From Nitrosomonas sp. (GTDB lineage Bacteria > Pseudomonadota > Gammaproteobacteria > Burkholderiales > Nitrosomonadaceae), in contig JALDQW010000001.1 in the NCBI GenBank assembly GCA_031316255.1, positions 992,001 to 1,056,000 of the forward strand: a stretch of DNA of 64,000 nucleotides. The letters are read 5' to 3'. The position numbers were made by a program, and so were the translations under genes. The notes beneath the pieces were generated by a model that worked only from the letters and a program-made list of their open reading frames with translations, ran no database searches and was not told the DNA's origin. Of the stretch, positions 56,729-64,000 are shown in pieces (the first letter of the stretch is position 1; every line of letters starts with the position of its first letter).

Positions 56729-57170
56729 TCCATACCTCCTGGATTAAATACTCGAAAACATAATCGATATTATCGTATTTCATGATGAACAAATAACTTA
56801 ACTAGAGTCCAGGTAGCCACGCCTGTGGGCGAGATCGATAAATGCTTTGCATAAAGATCTGTTCAGCAGTATTTCCCGATTGCGTTGTTTCCGCAAATCA
56901 AAAAGGAAAAGACAACTGAACAGCCTCCAGAAATTATCACATGTGTTGCGGTATTGCCAGTATCACATCACTTTTGTTCCAAAATATCGATATATTGCTG
57001 GTTGTGAGCAAAGATAACACCATTAACGACCAGAAACAGGAGTTCATTTTAGCGTTTTCTGGTCGATTCAAACAACCAAAATCATTAATATATGATTAAT
57101 ATCAAATACTTGAATGAATTTCTTGAGTAGCCAGATAATGTCTTCATCCGAATAGTAGACAGACGACACT

Positions 57171-57281
57171 ATGATGTTTATAACATGCTGTTTTTTAATT
57201 CTTGCAGCCTTGGTATTCGTGATGATAGCCTGCTATGAAGTCTCATTTTACCTTGCCAAAGGTAAAAACTACGCATTCTAA
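57171..57281 (+). CDS. Possible 36-residue single-TM protein
   Basis: ATG ATG at 57171 starts MMFITCCFLILAALVFVMIA, one strong TM helix, then a basic tail (FYLAKGKNYAF) and TAA. It sits just ahead of a strong terminator, as small membrane proteins often do. No good ribosome site is evident, so it may be spurious. Confidence 0.35.
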   Translation: MMFITCCFLILAALVFVMIACYEVSFYLAKGKNYAF

Positions 57282-57309
57282 ACACAATCAACCGAGGTTT
57301 TTTTAGGAC

Positions 57310-57343
57310 AAAAAAAGCCGAGATATCAATCTCGGCTTTTTTT
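57310..57343. terminator. Bidirectional rho-independent terminator
   Basis: AAAAAAAGCCGAGAT (57310-57324), loop ATCA, ATCTCGGCTTTTTTT (57329-57343): a perfect 15-bp stem with poly-T on both strands. It lies at the end of the PEP-CTERM gene on one side and after the small TM ORF on the other. Confidence 0.9.
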
Positions 57344-57412
57344 CTGATCGTCTGATTTATCGACGGTTATCACCATACCAAATAAACACATAATCAACAA
57401 TGACGGTTTACT

Positions 57413-58117
57413 TTAAGAAGCATTTCGTCTTCTATTTGCCCAGAGACCCATCAAGGTGACTGCGAACAATGCCATAATGCCTGGTTCAGATACTTTGTTC
57501 GGTATCTCTCCGCTGACTTGGCTGATCTTGACATATTCCGAATTAGAATCTGCGCTTGGTGCGAGAATCAGATAATTCCCGGCAAGCGATCCCAAAGAAC
57601 GCTGTGTGTTCGTGGGCACATTGCTGAAGTCAACTTTTGTAAAACCCATTCCTGCCAGATCAGAAAACCTTGTGCCTGTAAAGTCATAATTGGTTGAAAG
57701 CGATCCCACCCATGCGCTGATATCAGAATCACTATACCGCCAGCCTATTTTAAAACCGGTAAAGTAATTCCCTGGATCGCCATTTTCAAACACAATCAAT
57801 TCATCCCTGCCATTGTCATCTAATGCATGGTTAGGGCTTGAATTTTCATTACTTTGATCCGGGTTTTTAACGCCCAGTCCGCCACTCCAGACGGTTAATG
57901 TGGCTTTTTCGAATTCAGTTGTACCGCTGTTGTCGGTTGTCGAATAGGCATAAGCCGTGAGCGTATGGCTGGAATCCGTAAATTTACAGTTGTTTCCAAC
58001 CCCACTGGTACATATACCCGCACCTGCATACGTATCCCATGTAACAGGATCTGCAGATAATGCGCCGACAAACCCAAAGCATAACAATGCGATGGCTGTT
58101 TTAACTTTATTGTTCAT
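57413..58117 (-). CDS. PEP-CTERM-type exported protein
   Basis: 234 residues from ATG 58117 with GAGAAAG upstream. Signal peptide MNNKVKTAIALLCFGFVGAL then SADP. The mature part has a jelly-roll-like beta pattern (TDSSHTLTAYAYSTTDNSGT, FKIGWRYSDSDISAWVGSLS). The C-terminus VSEPGIMALFAVTLMGLWAN RRR fits the tripartite PEP-CTERM sorting signal (EP, TM helix, basic cluster) with Ser in place of the first Pro. These proteins are processed by exosortase and often belong to exopolysaccharide-producing genera. No exosortase gene is in the window. Confidence 0.82.
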   Translation of the reverse strand: MNNKVKTAIALLCFGFVGALSADPVTWDTYAGAGICTSGVGNNCKFTDSSHTLTAYAYSTTDNSGTTEFEKATLTVWSGGLGVKNPDQSNENSSPNHALDDNGRDELIVFENGDPGNYFTGFKIGWRYSDSDISAWVGSLSTNYDFTGTRFSDLAGMGFTKVDFSNVPTNTQRSLGSLAGNYLILAPSADSNSEYVKISQVSGEIPNKVSEPGIMALFAVTLMGLWANRRRNAS

Positions 58118-58289
58118 ATTCTTTCTCACTCAATTTAATTACTCTATATACGGCAACAATAAAAAAACATGAAACTAATTGATATTTAAGCAAATCCATG
58201 CCATTAACATATATTCCTTATTAAACAGATTGTTGAGCGTATTTATTCATTCACCGGCAGCATATATGTAAGGGTTTGGTTTCAAACGT
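58118..58289. other. Intergenic stretch upstream of the IS1380 remnant
   Basis: The plus-strand stretch 58255-58289 may be further, more decayed transposase sequence. No gene is supported. Confidence 0.3.
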
Positions 58290-58593
58290 ATGGCGAACTT
58301 TAAAGCGATCATGCGGCTGTTCCGGAAGGTTGATGAGGCAACGACGATGCGGATATTTAGCCGTTTGTATCGCTGATTTTTTGGCAACCTTAATATAGAT
58401 CATTGAACGCTCGATTTGGATTCGACAGTGATGACGCGTTATGGACAACAGGAAGGTGCGGCACGCGGTTACAATCCGCGCAGCCGGAACGTAATTCTCA
58501 CCATCCGTTAATGGCTTTTGTGCGAATGCACGCGTGATAGCCGATCTTTGGCTACGCTTTGGAAACAGCCATAGCGCCAATTTTACCTGGCCC
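58290..58593 (+). pseudogene. IS1380-family transposase fragment
   Basis: The plus strand reads MANFKAIMRLFRKVDEATTM, RIFSRLYR, a stop, FFGNLNIDH, a stop, TLDLDSTVMTRYGQQEGAAR then GYNPR, shifting frame to ERNSHHPLMAFV and again to ARVIADLWLRFGNSHSANF. The LDLDSTVMTRYGQQEGAARG segment with HHPLMAF is diagnostic of IS1380-family (DDE) transposases. Three stops or frameshifts and missing ends show it is dead. The antisense frame over 58251-58580 is a shadow. Confidence 0.85.
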
Positions 58594-58799
58594 GTGAAAT
58601 TTACCCCTATTTTTACACCTTAAAAAAGCTCTATTGGGAAATCTGGGATGAAAGTTGAATTAGCTGCTTTTTACAAAGACATGCCGGGTGCCGTCATTGG
58701 CTGTGTCACATTCAATAATTGAGTGTGTTTTGAATAACCCATTGGAAACTTGATGGGTGATTTCTTTGATGCCGTTTGTAGCTTTTAAAATGGATCGAT
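58594..58799. other. Intergenic region with short coding-like stretch
   Basis: On the minus strand a frame from just after the flagellin stop to TAA at 58662-58660 reads [20 protein letters not shown] and FVKSS; it has no start codon and may be a relic. Nothing else was recognised. Confidence 0.25.
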
Positions 58800-60521
58800 T
58801 TACCTGAGTAGGGACAGTAACATTTGAGGATTTGAGTTGGCTTGGACTAGAATGGCAGTTGCTGCCTGTTGAAGAATTTGAGTTTTGGTCATCGTTGCGG
58901 TTTCTGATGCAAAATCAGCGTCCTGAATTCGAGAACGGCTCGCTGTCATGGATTCTGCGCTGATTAGATTGTTATTGATGGTTGATTCCAGCCGATTGAG
59001 CTGTGCGCCGATTTTGGCCCTCTCTTTGTTTACATGATCTAATGCCAAATCCATTTTAAAAGTCGCAAATCCGGCATTATTGACGAGATCTACATCACCG
59101 ATACTCATTGCTGCAGTGTTAACGGCGCCAAATGAAACGTCCAGCGTCTCGTTTTTATAAGCACCTACCTGTAAAGATTTCTGGTTTCCCGCTACGTTTA
59201 GGGCAATATTTTCCCATACTTCGTTAAATCCGCTAAGCGGATTCGTTCCGCCTCTGGAGCTGTTATTCGCAATGACGCTTTCTGCCGTTTTGACAGAACC
59301 ACCGTCCACATTCGCGCCACCAATTGCGCCCGTATCGTCATCAGTTAGGTTTAATCCGGCAATATATGCGGCGCCATTAGCGACAAAATCGGCATTAAAG
59401 GCATCTGCATTGGCCCATATTCCACCGGAAGCTGCATTAATCGCATCATTCAGCGTGGCACTTTGATTCTGATTGAGATAGGTCATGACATCTTTGATGC
59501 CCGATCCGCCATTTGCCTTAATTTGTTGATGCATGTAACCGACAGCCGCATAAGCAGCAGAATATTCGTCTGAACTTCCACCCCAGGCTCCGCCTGCCGT
59601 CCCAAAATTTCCTGCTTGCGCCATGACGCCACCTATGCCGATACTGTTAATTGAAGACTGTAGGCGTTCGTCTGCCCCATGGATGAATTCAGCTGCGCCT
59701 TCAAGAAACCATTTCTGGTCCACTGCAGGGTTAAACATTGAAGCGACGTTCATGCTGCGGTACATTACCGCATGTACCATTTCATGGGCTATTATTCTAT
59801 CGTTGTAGAATGGCGCTGTACCTCCGTTTGGCAAATTTGGCGGTGTAAAGTCGCTCATATCGATTTGCAGTTTAACATCGGTAGCTTTTCCGATAAAACT
59901 GCCGGGTATTAGACCCACAACCTGCGCTGCAACGCCACCTGCACCATCCGTGAAAGTAGTCAATTCAATGTCGATATCGGCGCCATCAGCTGAAATACCG
60001 TAATATTGCTGAATTAGGCTTTCGGCTTGTTCCAGCCAGCCATTTTGTAGGCCATAAATCACCGCAAGCTGGTCGGAATCTCCGAGGACGCTGCCACTCG
60101 TGAAGTCGAAAATATTTTCGTTATTGAAAGCGGTTGTCGAAGAAACGCGCTCTATTTCTTGAATCAGTTGGTTGGCTTCTTCCTGGAGTGCTTTTTTGTC
60201 ACTAAGGCTATTGGTAGCATTTGCAGCCTGAATTGAAAGCTCCCTGATACGCTGTAAGGAACCCGATATCGAACCCAGTGCGCCATCTGCAGTCTGCAAC
60301 ATCGAAACACCATCGTTGGCGTTTCGCGTAGCCTGATTTAATCCACGAATCTGACTGGTCATGCGCTCGGATATGGCAAGACCGGCTGCATCATCGCGGG
60401 CGCTATTTATACGCAACCCAGACGATAGCCGCTCCAAAGAGCGGCTTAAGTGCGTCTCTGTCACTGATAAATGGCGAGTGCTGTTTAATGCGCCAATATT
60501 CGTGTTGATTGAAAGACTCAT
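58800..60521 (-). CDS. Flagellinolysin-type flagellin with central metalloprotease domain
   Basis: 573 residues. N-terminal D0/D1 domain (1-140): [41 protein letters not shown]-terminal D1/D0 (about 480-573): [40 protein letters not shown], ending LLSLLR. The central insert (about 145-470) replaces the usual variable region and contains HEMVH (H246-H250, codons about 59786-59772) and [11 protein letters not shown], where E274 is the expected third zinc ligand: the gluzincin pattern of flagellinolysins. It should form filaments exposing active peptidase. ATG 60521. No chaperone (FliS) or cap gene lies nearby. Confidence 0.9.
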   Translation of the reverse strand: MSLSINTNIGALNSTRHLSVTETHLSRSLERLSSGLRINSARDDAAGLAISERMTSQIRGLNQATRNANDGVSMLQTADGALGSISGSLQRIRELSIQAANATNSLSDKKALQEEANQLIQEIERVSSTTAFNNENIFDFTSGSVLGDSDQLAVIYGLQNGWLEQAESLIQQYYGISADGADIDIELTTFTDGAGGVAAQVVGLIPGSFIGKATDVKLQIDMSDFTPPNLPNGGTAPFYNDRIIAHEMVHAVMYRSMNVASMFNPAVDQKWFLEGAAEFIHGADERLQSSINSIGIGGVMAQAGNFGTAGGAWGGSSDEYSAAYAAVGYMHQQIKANGGSGIKDVMTYLNQNQSATLNDAINAASGGIWANADAFNADFVANGAAYIAGLNLTDDDTGAIGGANVDGGSVKTAESVIANNSSRGGTNPLSGFNEVWENIALNVAGNQKSLQVGAYKNETLDVSFGAVNTAAMSIGDVDLVNNAGFATFKMDLALDHVNKERAKIGAQLNRLESTINNNLISAESMTASRSRIQDADFASETATMTKTQILQQAATAILVQANSNPQMLLSLLR

Positions 60522-60551
60522 TGATTCAGTTGGGTTTATAAAAGTAATATG

Positions 60552-60572
60552 TTGTTATTTACGGATAACAAG
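60552..60572 (-). promoter_or_regulatory. Inverted repeat in the flagellin 5' leader
   Basis: TTGTTAT (60552-60558), 6-nt spacer, ATAACAA (60566-60572) lies about 30-50 bp before the flagellin start. It could be an operator or an mRNA hairpin. No good sigma-28 promoter match was found. Confidence 0.3.
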
Positions 60573-60577
60573 CATAT

Positions 60578-60676
60578 TTATTTAGACCAAGTTTTATGCT
60601 TTGAAACGGCCGTCAACCCACTATCAAATTCCGCCAACCATTTGCGTATCATACGATAATATTTGCGTTCGGTTGA
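60578..60676 (-). pseudogene. Short coding-like remnant upstream of flagellin
   Basis: A 32-codon minus-strand frame with no start reads TERKYYRMIRKWLAEFDSGL then TAVSKHKTWSK and TAA. The text looks like the C-terminus of a real protein, but upstream sequence in frame is stopped at once. Origin unknown. Confidence 0.3.
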
Positions 60677-60923
60677 TTAAAGGGGGCGTTTGTGAAAAAC
60701 CCTGGAAAACTTGGTTTCGGGTTTATTTGAGGTGAGAAGCCGATGCGGTAAATACTGTGTTTACAACTCAACATGGCGATATCCAGGGAACCTATGTTGC
60801 CAGCTTTGATTTTAATATCATTCTTTCAGTGATTTTCTCGAACGGCACCAGAATATTCCATTCGTTTTCGATGTTGTTTCGTACTGATATCTACCGCCAT
60901 GAGAGCGAAAATGAATATATTGA

Positions 60924-61064
60924 GGGCATCTCTAAAAATCCATATTTTGTCACAATACTTTGTTGTTCACAAAAAATATCTCCTTACATATCAATCATAT
61001 GCTGCGTCAATATTTTTTGTTCTCGCCTCGTTTTGTTTAAAACTCTTAATTTTTAGAGGTGCCC
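60924..61064. mobile_element. MITE-like element, copy 2 (141 bp)
   Basis: Terminal inverted repeats GGGCATCTCTAAAAAT (60924-60939) and ATTTTTAGAGGTGCCC (61049-61064), 15 of 16 matched, flanked by TTGA on both sides (4-bp target duplication). The core from TTCACAAAAAATAT to ATATTTTTTGTTC is shared with copy 1 at 40740-40867 in inverse orientation. Non-coding; probably moved by an IS5-type transposase elsewhere. The plus-strand frame before it (from about 60736) is coding-like and stops being so at the element. Confidence 0.8.
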
Positions 61065-61225
61065 TTGAATAATTCTACTTTCATCTGGCAAATGTTTTCC
61101 AGCTTTATTGAAGCTCAAGATAAACGGATTGATTTCGCAAGTCTTATAATGTAACAAAACTCAAGCTATCCCTGTATAAGCGTAAGCGAGTGGCGACCAG
61201 CATATTCGATGACTGCATCCGCCAT

Positions 61226-61465
61226 CTAAAATAGGATGCCGCTGCCGCCAATTCCACCGTTTTTGTTTTTGCCATCGCCAAATAGTATTGATGCCCGGTC
61301 ATCTGGCGTGCTGTCATGAGATATCTCTGTTACGTAAATAGTAGTCCTGTGAATGGCTAACCCATATGTATCAACAACATTGATCTGCCCGTTTATCATG
61401 TGTTCTCCACGTGCGGTTATAGCCCTCATATTGACAGTTCCAGCACTTGCCTTTCTAAGAAGTGC
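61226..61465 (-). pseudogene. Fragment of an unrecognised protein
   Basis: A minus-strand frame open from about 61465 to the stop at 61226 reads KASAGTVNMRAITARGEHMI, NGQINVVDTYGLAIHRTTIY and SILFGDGKNKNGGIGGSGIL. An in-frame TGA precedes it and no strong start or ribosome site is seen; the internal ATG 61429 gives 67 residues. It reads like the C-terminal part of a beta-rich protein. Identity unknown. Confidence 0.35.
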
Positions 61466-61732
61466 ATTTTTTCAAGCTTATATTTTCATCGCAAACCACT
61501 TATTACTTTATTATTCATGTTTATTTTATATTTTTTGGCCGTAATGATTTTGTTTATTCTGTTGATGCAAAAAATGGTTCATTAAGTTAGTGATTTTTAA
61601 AATTTATATGAAGCTGCTGAATTGCTCGATAGATGAGCAAGTTAGCATGATATAAAAACAAGCTACAATTCTACTGCTCCAGATCTCTGCGCTTCATTCT
61701 AATACAGCTTCCTCCTGTAGAATTTCGTCAGA
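61466..61732. other. Intergenic region
   Basis: 267 bp of AT-rich sequence; several overlapping short plus-strand frames look hydrophobic by composition only. No supported gene. Confidence 0.3.
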
Positions 61733-61909
61733 TTACCCGCGCATGATGTTGTCTCTCCGATTATACAAAATCAGTTCTATATAGTAGTCATTTGAATTGT
61801 TTTTTTCTCCTTCAACGGCTTCATCTTCCCCATTAACGTCTGGAATTTCAGAGCAGATGACCCAGCCGCCTTTTGGAACGGTTTCTATAATTGCCAAAAA
61901 TTCATTCGC
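61733..61909 (-). pseudogene. Second HicB-family relic
   Basis: On the minus strand the frame reads ANEFLAIIETVPKGGWVICS, EIPDVNGEDEAVEGEKNNSN, then YIELILYNRRDNIMRG and TAA (61735-61733). It aligns with HicB and with the first relic (EFTAIIEIAPEGGY ... NNLKEELILEDRQDDIMRG), and the final DNA ATCATGCGCGGGT is shared. No start codon is in frame: TAA precedes GCG directly, and the only nearby ATG is shifted by one. Two substituted core positions add to the picture of decay. No adjacent hicA. Confidence 0.75.
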
Positions 61910-62140
61910 TTAAATATTATGCTTGGTACAAAATTTATTATACTCAATCTCTCGGCACTCCACACTAACTTTAAAACTGTCATTTTCGCATTGCTCGATT
62001 GCTGCTTTGACGGATGATTCCATTGTTACTGCTTTCTGTGTGGGCTTATCCCTGGAAAAGGACAGACCTGGAAACAAGCAGGAAAGCAATACCATGAAAA
62101 TAATACAATCAGTTAATTTTCCTGGATAAATTTTGTGCAT
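61910..62140 (-). CDS. Small exported protein
   Basis: 76 residues. Signal peptide MHKIYPGKLTDCIIFMVLLS then CLFPGLSFS. The mature chain carries three cysteines (EQCEND, VECREI, FCTKHNI). No clear ribosome site precedes ATG 62140. It ends exactly where the hicB relic begins on the same strand. Unknown family; a genuine small gene is plausible. Confidence 0.45.
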   Translation of the reverse strand: MHKIYPGKLTDCIIFMVLLSCLFPGLSFSRDKPTQKAVTMESSVKAAIEQCENDSFKVSVECREIEYNKFCTKHNI

Positions 62141-62257
62141 AATTTTTGCGTGATGTGTAAATGATCATTTATGATATTGATCGGCTTATGTTGAGCGTAA
62201 ACGCCGTTTCATTCACATGATTTCTTGATTATCGACCTGAACATCCCGCAAGATTCT

Positions 62258-63070
62258 TCACGGCCCTGCTGATCCAAAGTGGATTGGCACAGTTCCTGTT
62301 GAATCCCAGGTGCTTTGTGCGTAACGATATAATCGGACAATTCCAAGGCCTGTGGGTGTTTGAGTTGAAGACAACAGGCCGGAAGCGTTGGTTGCCGGAT
62401 TGTTTCTAATAAAACCCTGTGTCGCAGGGTTGGTCTTGGTGAAATAAAGCTTCGCCCGGGTCGCCAAATGTCCCTCGACTGCACCGTAGCTGGTATTAAG
62501 ATTCGGGTTATCCCAGTAATCATTGTCTTTACCAATGTTTGGCGTCACTTTGCCTGCGCTATCCACAGTCCAGGCTTCCAGAAAATGCGGTGTAAGCGGA
62601 CTGGCAACAGCGTTACCCCGCGCATCTTTTGCGCGCCAGGTATTGACGACATCCTGAATAATCCAGCCACTTCGGCCGGTGGTATTGAAACCGACATGCC
62701 ACACAAAAGCGCCGTGGTTGTTCCAGGTCGGCCCCTTATTGGTTTTTGTGGAGATGCTGATTCCCGTCAACATGCCAGCGGCAGAAGTAATAACATTTCC
62801 CAAAACCGTGCCAATAGGCCGCGCGACATCGCCGACAATCTCTTCGGTTGTGGGGCCGCGTATGATTTCGTCATCTTCCACATCTGACTGCAGTCCACGT
62901 GTTGAATTCACAGCAATTGTTCCCTGTTCGGCTTGGCTGTCGACCATACGCTGCGTGTGAAGGATGGCGCGCACATTGTCGCTTTGCTCACTATGTGTTC
63001 GACGGGGGATCTTGGGTTTCCCCGGCGCATTTTGCTGAGCGACCTTTGGTTTTTCTGCAAACATGTGCAT
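62258..63070 (-). CDS. Hypothetical protein with DUF4157/eCIS-like N-terminal motif
   Basis: 270 residues from ATG 63070, chosen over an upstream ATG (63112) because AAAGGAAG lies 7 nt before it. The N-terminus (PRRTHSEQSDNVRAILHTQR then MVDSQAEQG) resembles the leader ILHLQRTIGNQAVQ found in DUF4157 and other proteins linked to extracellular contractile injection systems. After an acidic linker, a predicted beta domain (NNHGAFVWHVGFNTTGRSGW, IIQDVVNTWRAKDARGN) fills the rest, ending VPIHFGSAGP. No signal peptide. Function unknown; cargo of an injection system is one idea, but no eCIS genes are in the window. Confidence 0.6.
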   Translation of the reverse strand: MHMFAEKPKVAQQNAPGKPKIPRRTHSEQSDNVRAILHTQRMVDSQAEQGTIAVNSTRGLQSDVEDDEIIRGPTTEEIVGDVARPIGTVLGNVITSAAGMLTGISISTKTNKGPTWNNHGAFVWHVGFNTTGRSGWIIQDVVNTWRAKDARGNAVASPLTPHFLEAWTVDSAGKVTPNIGKDNDYWDNPNLNTSYGAVEGHLATRAKLYFTKTNPATQGFIRNNPATNASGLLSSTQTPTGLGIVRLYRYAQSTWDSTGTVPIHFGSAGP

Positions 63071-63244
63071 GCCAAACTTCCTTTCTTGATGATTCACGGA
63101 CTGATTGATCATCGCATATTACATCGATTTGGTGAAGTTACCGATTGATATGTAATAATGCAAGACCCTAGCCTGTGCGCAAGTTTCTCTACGTGTGAGC
63201 ATGGCATCGGGTTTTGTTGTAACCAAACTCAAAGGAGAAATCCC

Positions 63245-63649
63245 ATGAAAAGTAATCAAAGCAACCCCGTCGTCTGGTTTGAAATTTATGTCCAGGATAT
63301 GGAACGCGCCAAAGCGTTCTATGAAACAGTACTTGCAGTTAAACTGGAAAAAATGCCTGCTCCTACTCCTGAGAGCGTAGATATGGAGATGTGGAGCTTC
63401 CCCTCAGACAAAAGTACTGCTCAAACCACTTATGGAGCATGCGGAATGCTGGTAAAAATGATCGGAAAATCTTCTGGGTGTGGTGGAACGTTAATTTATT
63501 TTGCGTGTGAGGACTGCGCAGTGCAAGCCGCCCGTGCTGCCCAGAATGGCGGTAGTATTTTCAAAGAAAAATTCTCGATTGGTGAACACGGGTTTATTGC
63601 TCTTGCCTATGATACTGAGGGCAATATGATTGGCTTTCATTCCATGTAA
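63245..63649 (+). CDS. VOC superfamily protein (glyoxalase-like)
   Basis: 134 residues from ATG 63245, preceded by AAAGGAGAAAT. One glyoxalase/VOC beta-alpha-beta-beta-beta unit repeat: PVVWFEIYVQDMERAKAFYE then TVLAVKLEK; second half CGGTLIYFACEDCAVQAARA, GGSIFKEKFSIGEHGFIALA and DTEGNMIGFHSM. Typical of the single-domain PhnB/VOC proteins of unknown substrate. Intact. Monocistronic. Confidence 0.88.
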   Translation: MKSNQSNPVVWFEIYVQDMERAKAFYETVLAVKLEKMPAPTPESVDMEMWSFPSDKSTAQTTYGACGMLVKMIGKSSGCGGTLIYFACEDCAVQAARAAQNGGSIFKEKFSIGEHGFIALAYDTEGNMIGFHSM

Positions 63650-64000
63650 CATCCTGGAAATTATGAATAAAGAATTAATGCCGTCCCGTTACCTTTATAA
63701 ACGGCCTATCTGTTTCCGTCTCTCTCGTCTGTCGGTGCCTCAATAGCCATTCCATAGTGCAGCAGGATGTGCCGACGCCAGGAGGCGCATCAATTGCAAA
63801 CCGTGCAGTTCTTCCTGGCACACCACCCTGATATTTCCCCGTCCTTTCGTATAGACGTTATAATTGCCATAAATTGATAGGCCATACAATAGGAACCATA
63901 AATGATCCGCTCCATATTGCATGACAAAATTTGTTTAAACAGATTGCCGCGACCGTATTGAGCTTTGGCCTCATCCTGGTCACGCGATATGCGTGATTTT
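63650..64000. other. Right-end region without a supported gene
   Basis: 351 bp. A 60-codon minus-strand frame (63922-63740) lacks a ribosome site. From 64000 another minus-strand frame reads RDQDEAKAQYGRGNLFKQIL before stopping; it could be the tail of a gene outside the window. No call made. Confidence 0.3.

Larger units (their letters stand above)
56729..57412. other. Intergenic region, mostly without genes
   Basis: 684 bp. Contents: the 36-codon TM ORF at 57171 and the terminator at 57310, described separately. The remainder (56729-57170) is AT-rich with short open frames only; I see no RNA gene or conserved element. Confidence 0.4.

Noticed and set aside
58251..58580. Minus-strand open frame of 109 codons
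   Set aside because: It lies antisense to the IS1380 transposase remnant and has no family features or ribosome site.
60757..61056. Plus-strand 99-codon frame starting MFTTQHGD
   Set aside because: It runs into and ends inside the MITE; the first half is coding-like but lacks a start, so no gene is called.
63740..63922. Minus-strand 60-codon frame at the right end
   Set aside because: No ribosome site, no known family, and its composition is no better than neighbouring frames.

Overview
The window looks like a chromosomal segment of a betaproteobacterium, most probably a Nitrosomonas-like ammonia oxidiser (inference). Reasons: the grpE-dnaK and ybeY-phoH-miaB-corC neighbourhoods, a PEP-CTERM-type exported protein, a secreted protein of the kind common in Nitrosomonadaceae, and moderate GC. 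No rRNA, CRISPR, plasmid or phage signature was seen. Almost all large genes lie on the minus strand.

Layout. 1-5.9 kb: heat-shock genes (5' end of dnaK; grpE with a sigma-32-like promoter), purB, a secreted protein with a probable C-terminal frameshift, a DUF4019 protein, mnmA and a Nudix hydrolase. 5.9-9.2 kb: a membrane gene broken by an in-frame TGA, a small exported protein with a terminator, a membrane-anchored rhodanese and a LysM/L,D-transpeptidase. 9.2-18.6 kb: housekeeping genes (MgtC/DUF4010 protein, recJ, corC-like, ybeY, phoH, miaB, a CAU tRNA, typA). 18.6-23 kb: a hicB antitoxin relic and several small exported or membrane proteins, including a protoglobin. 23-28.6 kb: nadB, a cytochrome-b561-like membrane protein with a His/Met-rich periplasmic partner, holA and lptE.

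28.6-49.4 kb is a long, nearly unbroken minus-strand run for surface polysaccharide and export. It begins with Wzm/Wzt ABC exporter genes, then a glycosyltransferase, an LpxL-like acyltransferase, a sulfotransferase-like protein, a methyltransferase, a GNAT-like protein, GT2 enzymes, a 1538-residue multidomain glycan protein (PIG-L + GT2 + coiled coil + RgpF-like + HAD) and an epimerase. It runs straight into a complete type I secretion system (PrtD-like ABC, HlyD-like, TolC-like). A small transposon-like element (MITE) sits inside it. 49.5-56.7 kb: an aminopeptidase lipoprotein, SelO, small proteins, a PaaK/CapK-like ligase and another glycosyltransferase.

56.7-64 kb is accessory and decayed. 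It has a PEP-CTERM-type protein, a broken IS1380-family transposase, a second MITE copy, a second hicB relic, a protein whose N-terminus resembles DUF4157/eCIS-associated proteins, and a VOC protein. The most striking gene is a 573-residue flagellin with a central zinc-metalloprotease insert (HEMVH plus a downstream EGAAE). This is a flagellinolysin-type proteolytic flagellin, predicted to build a filament carrying thousands of peptidase sites.
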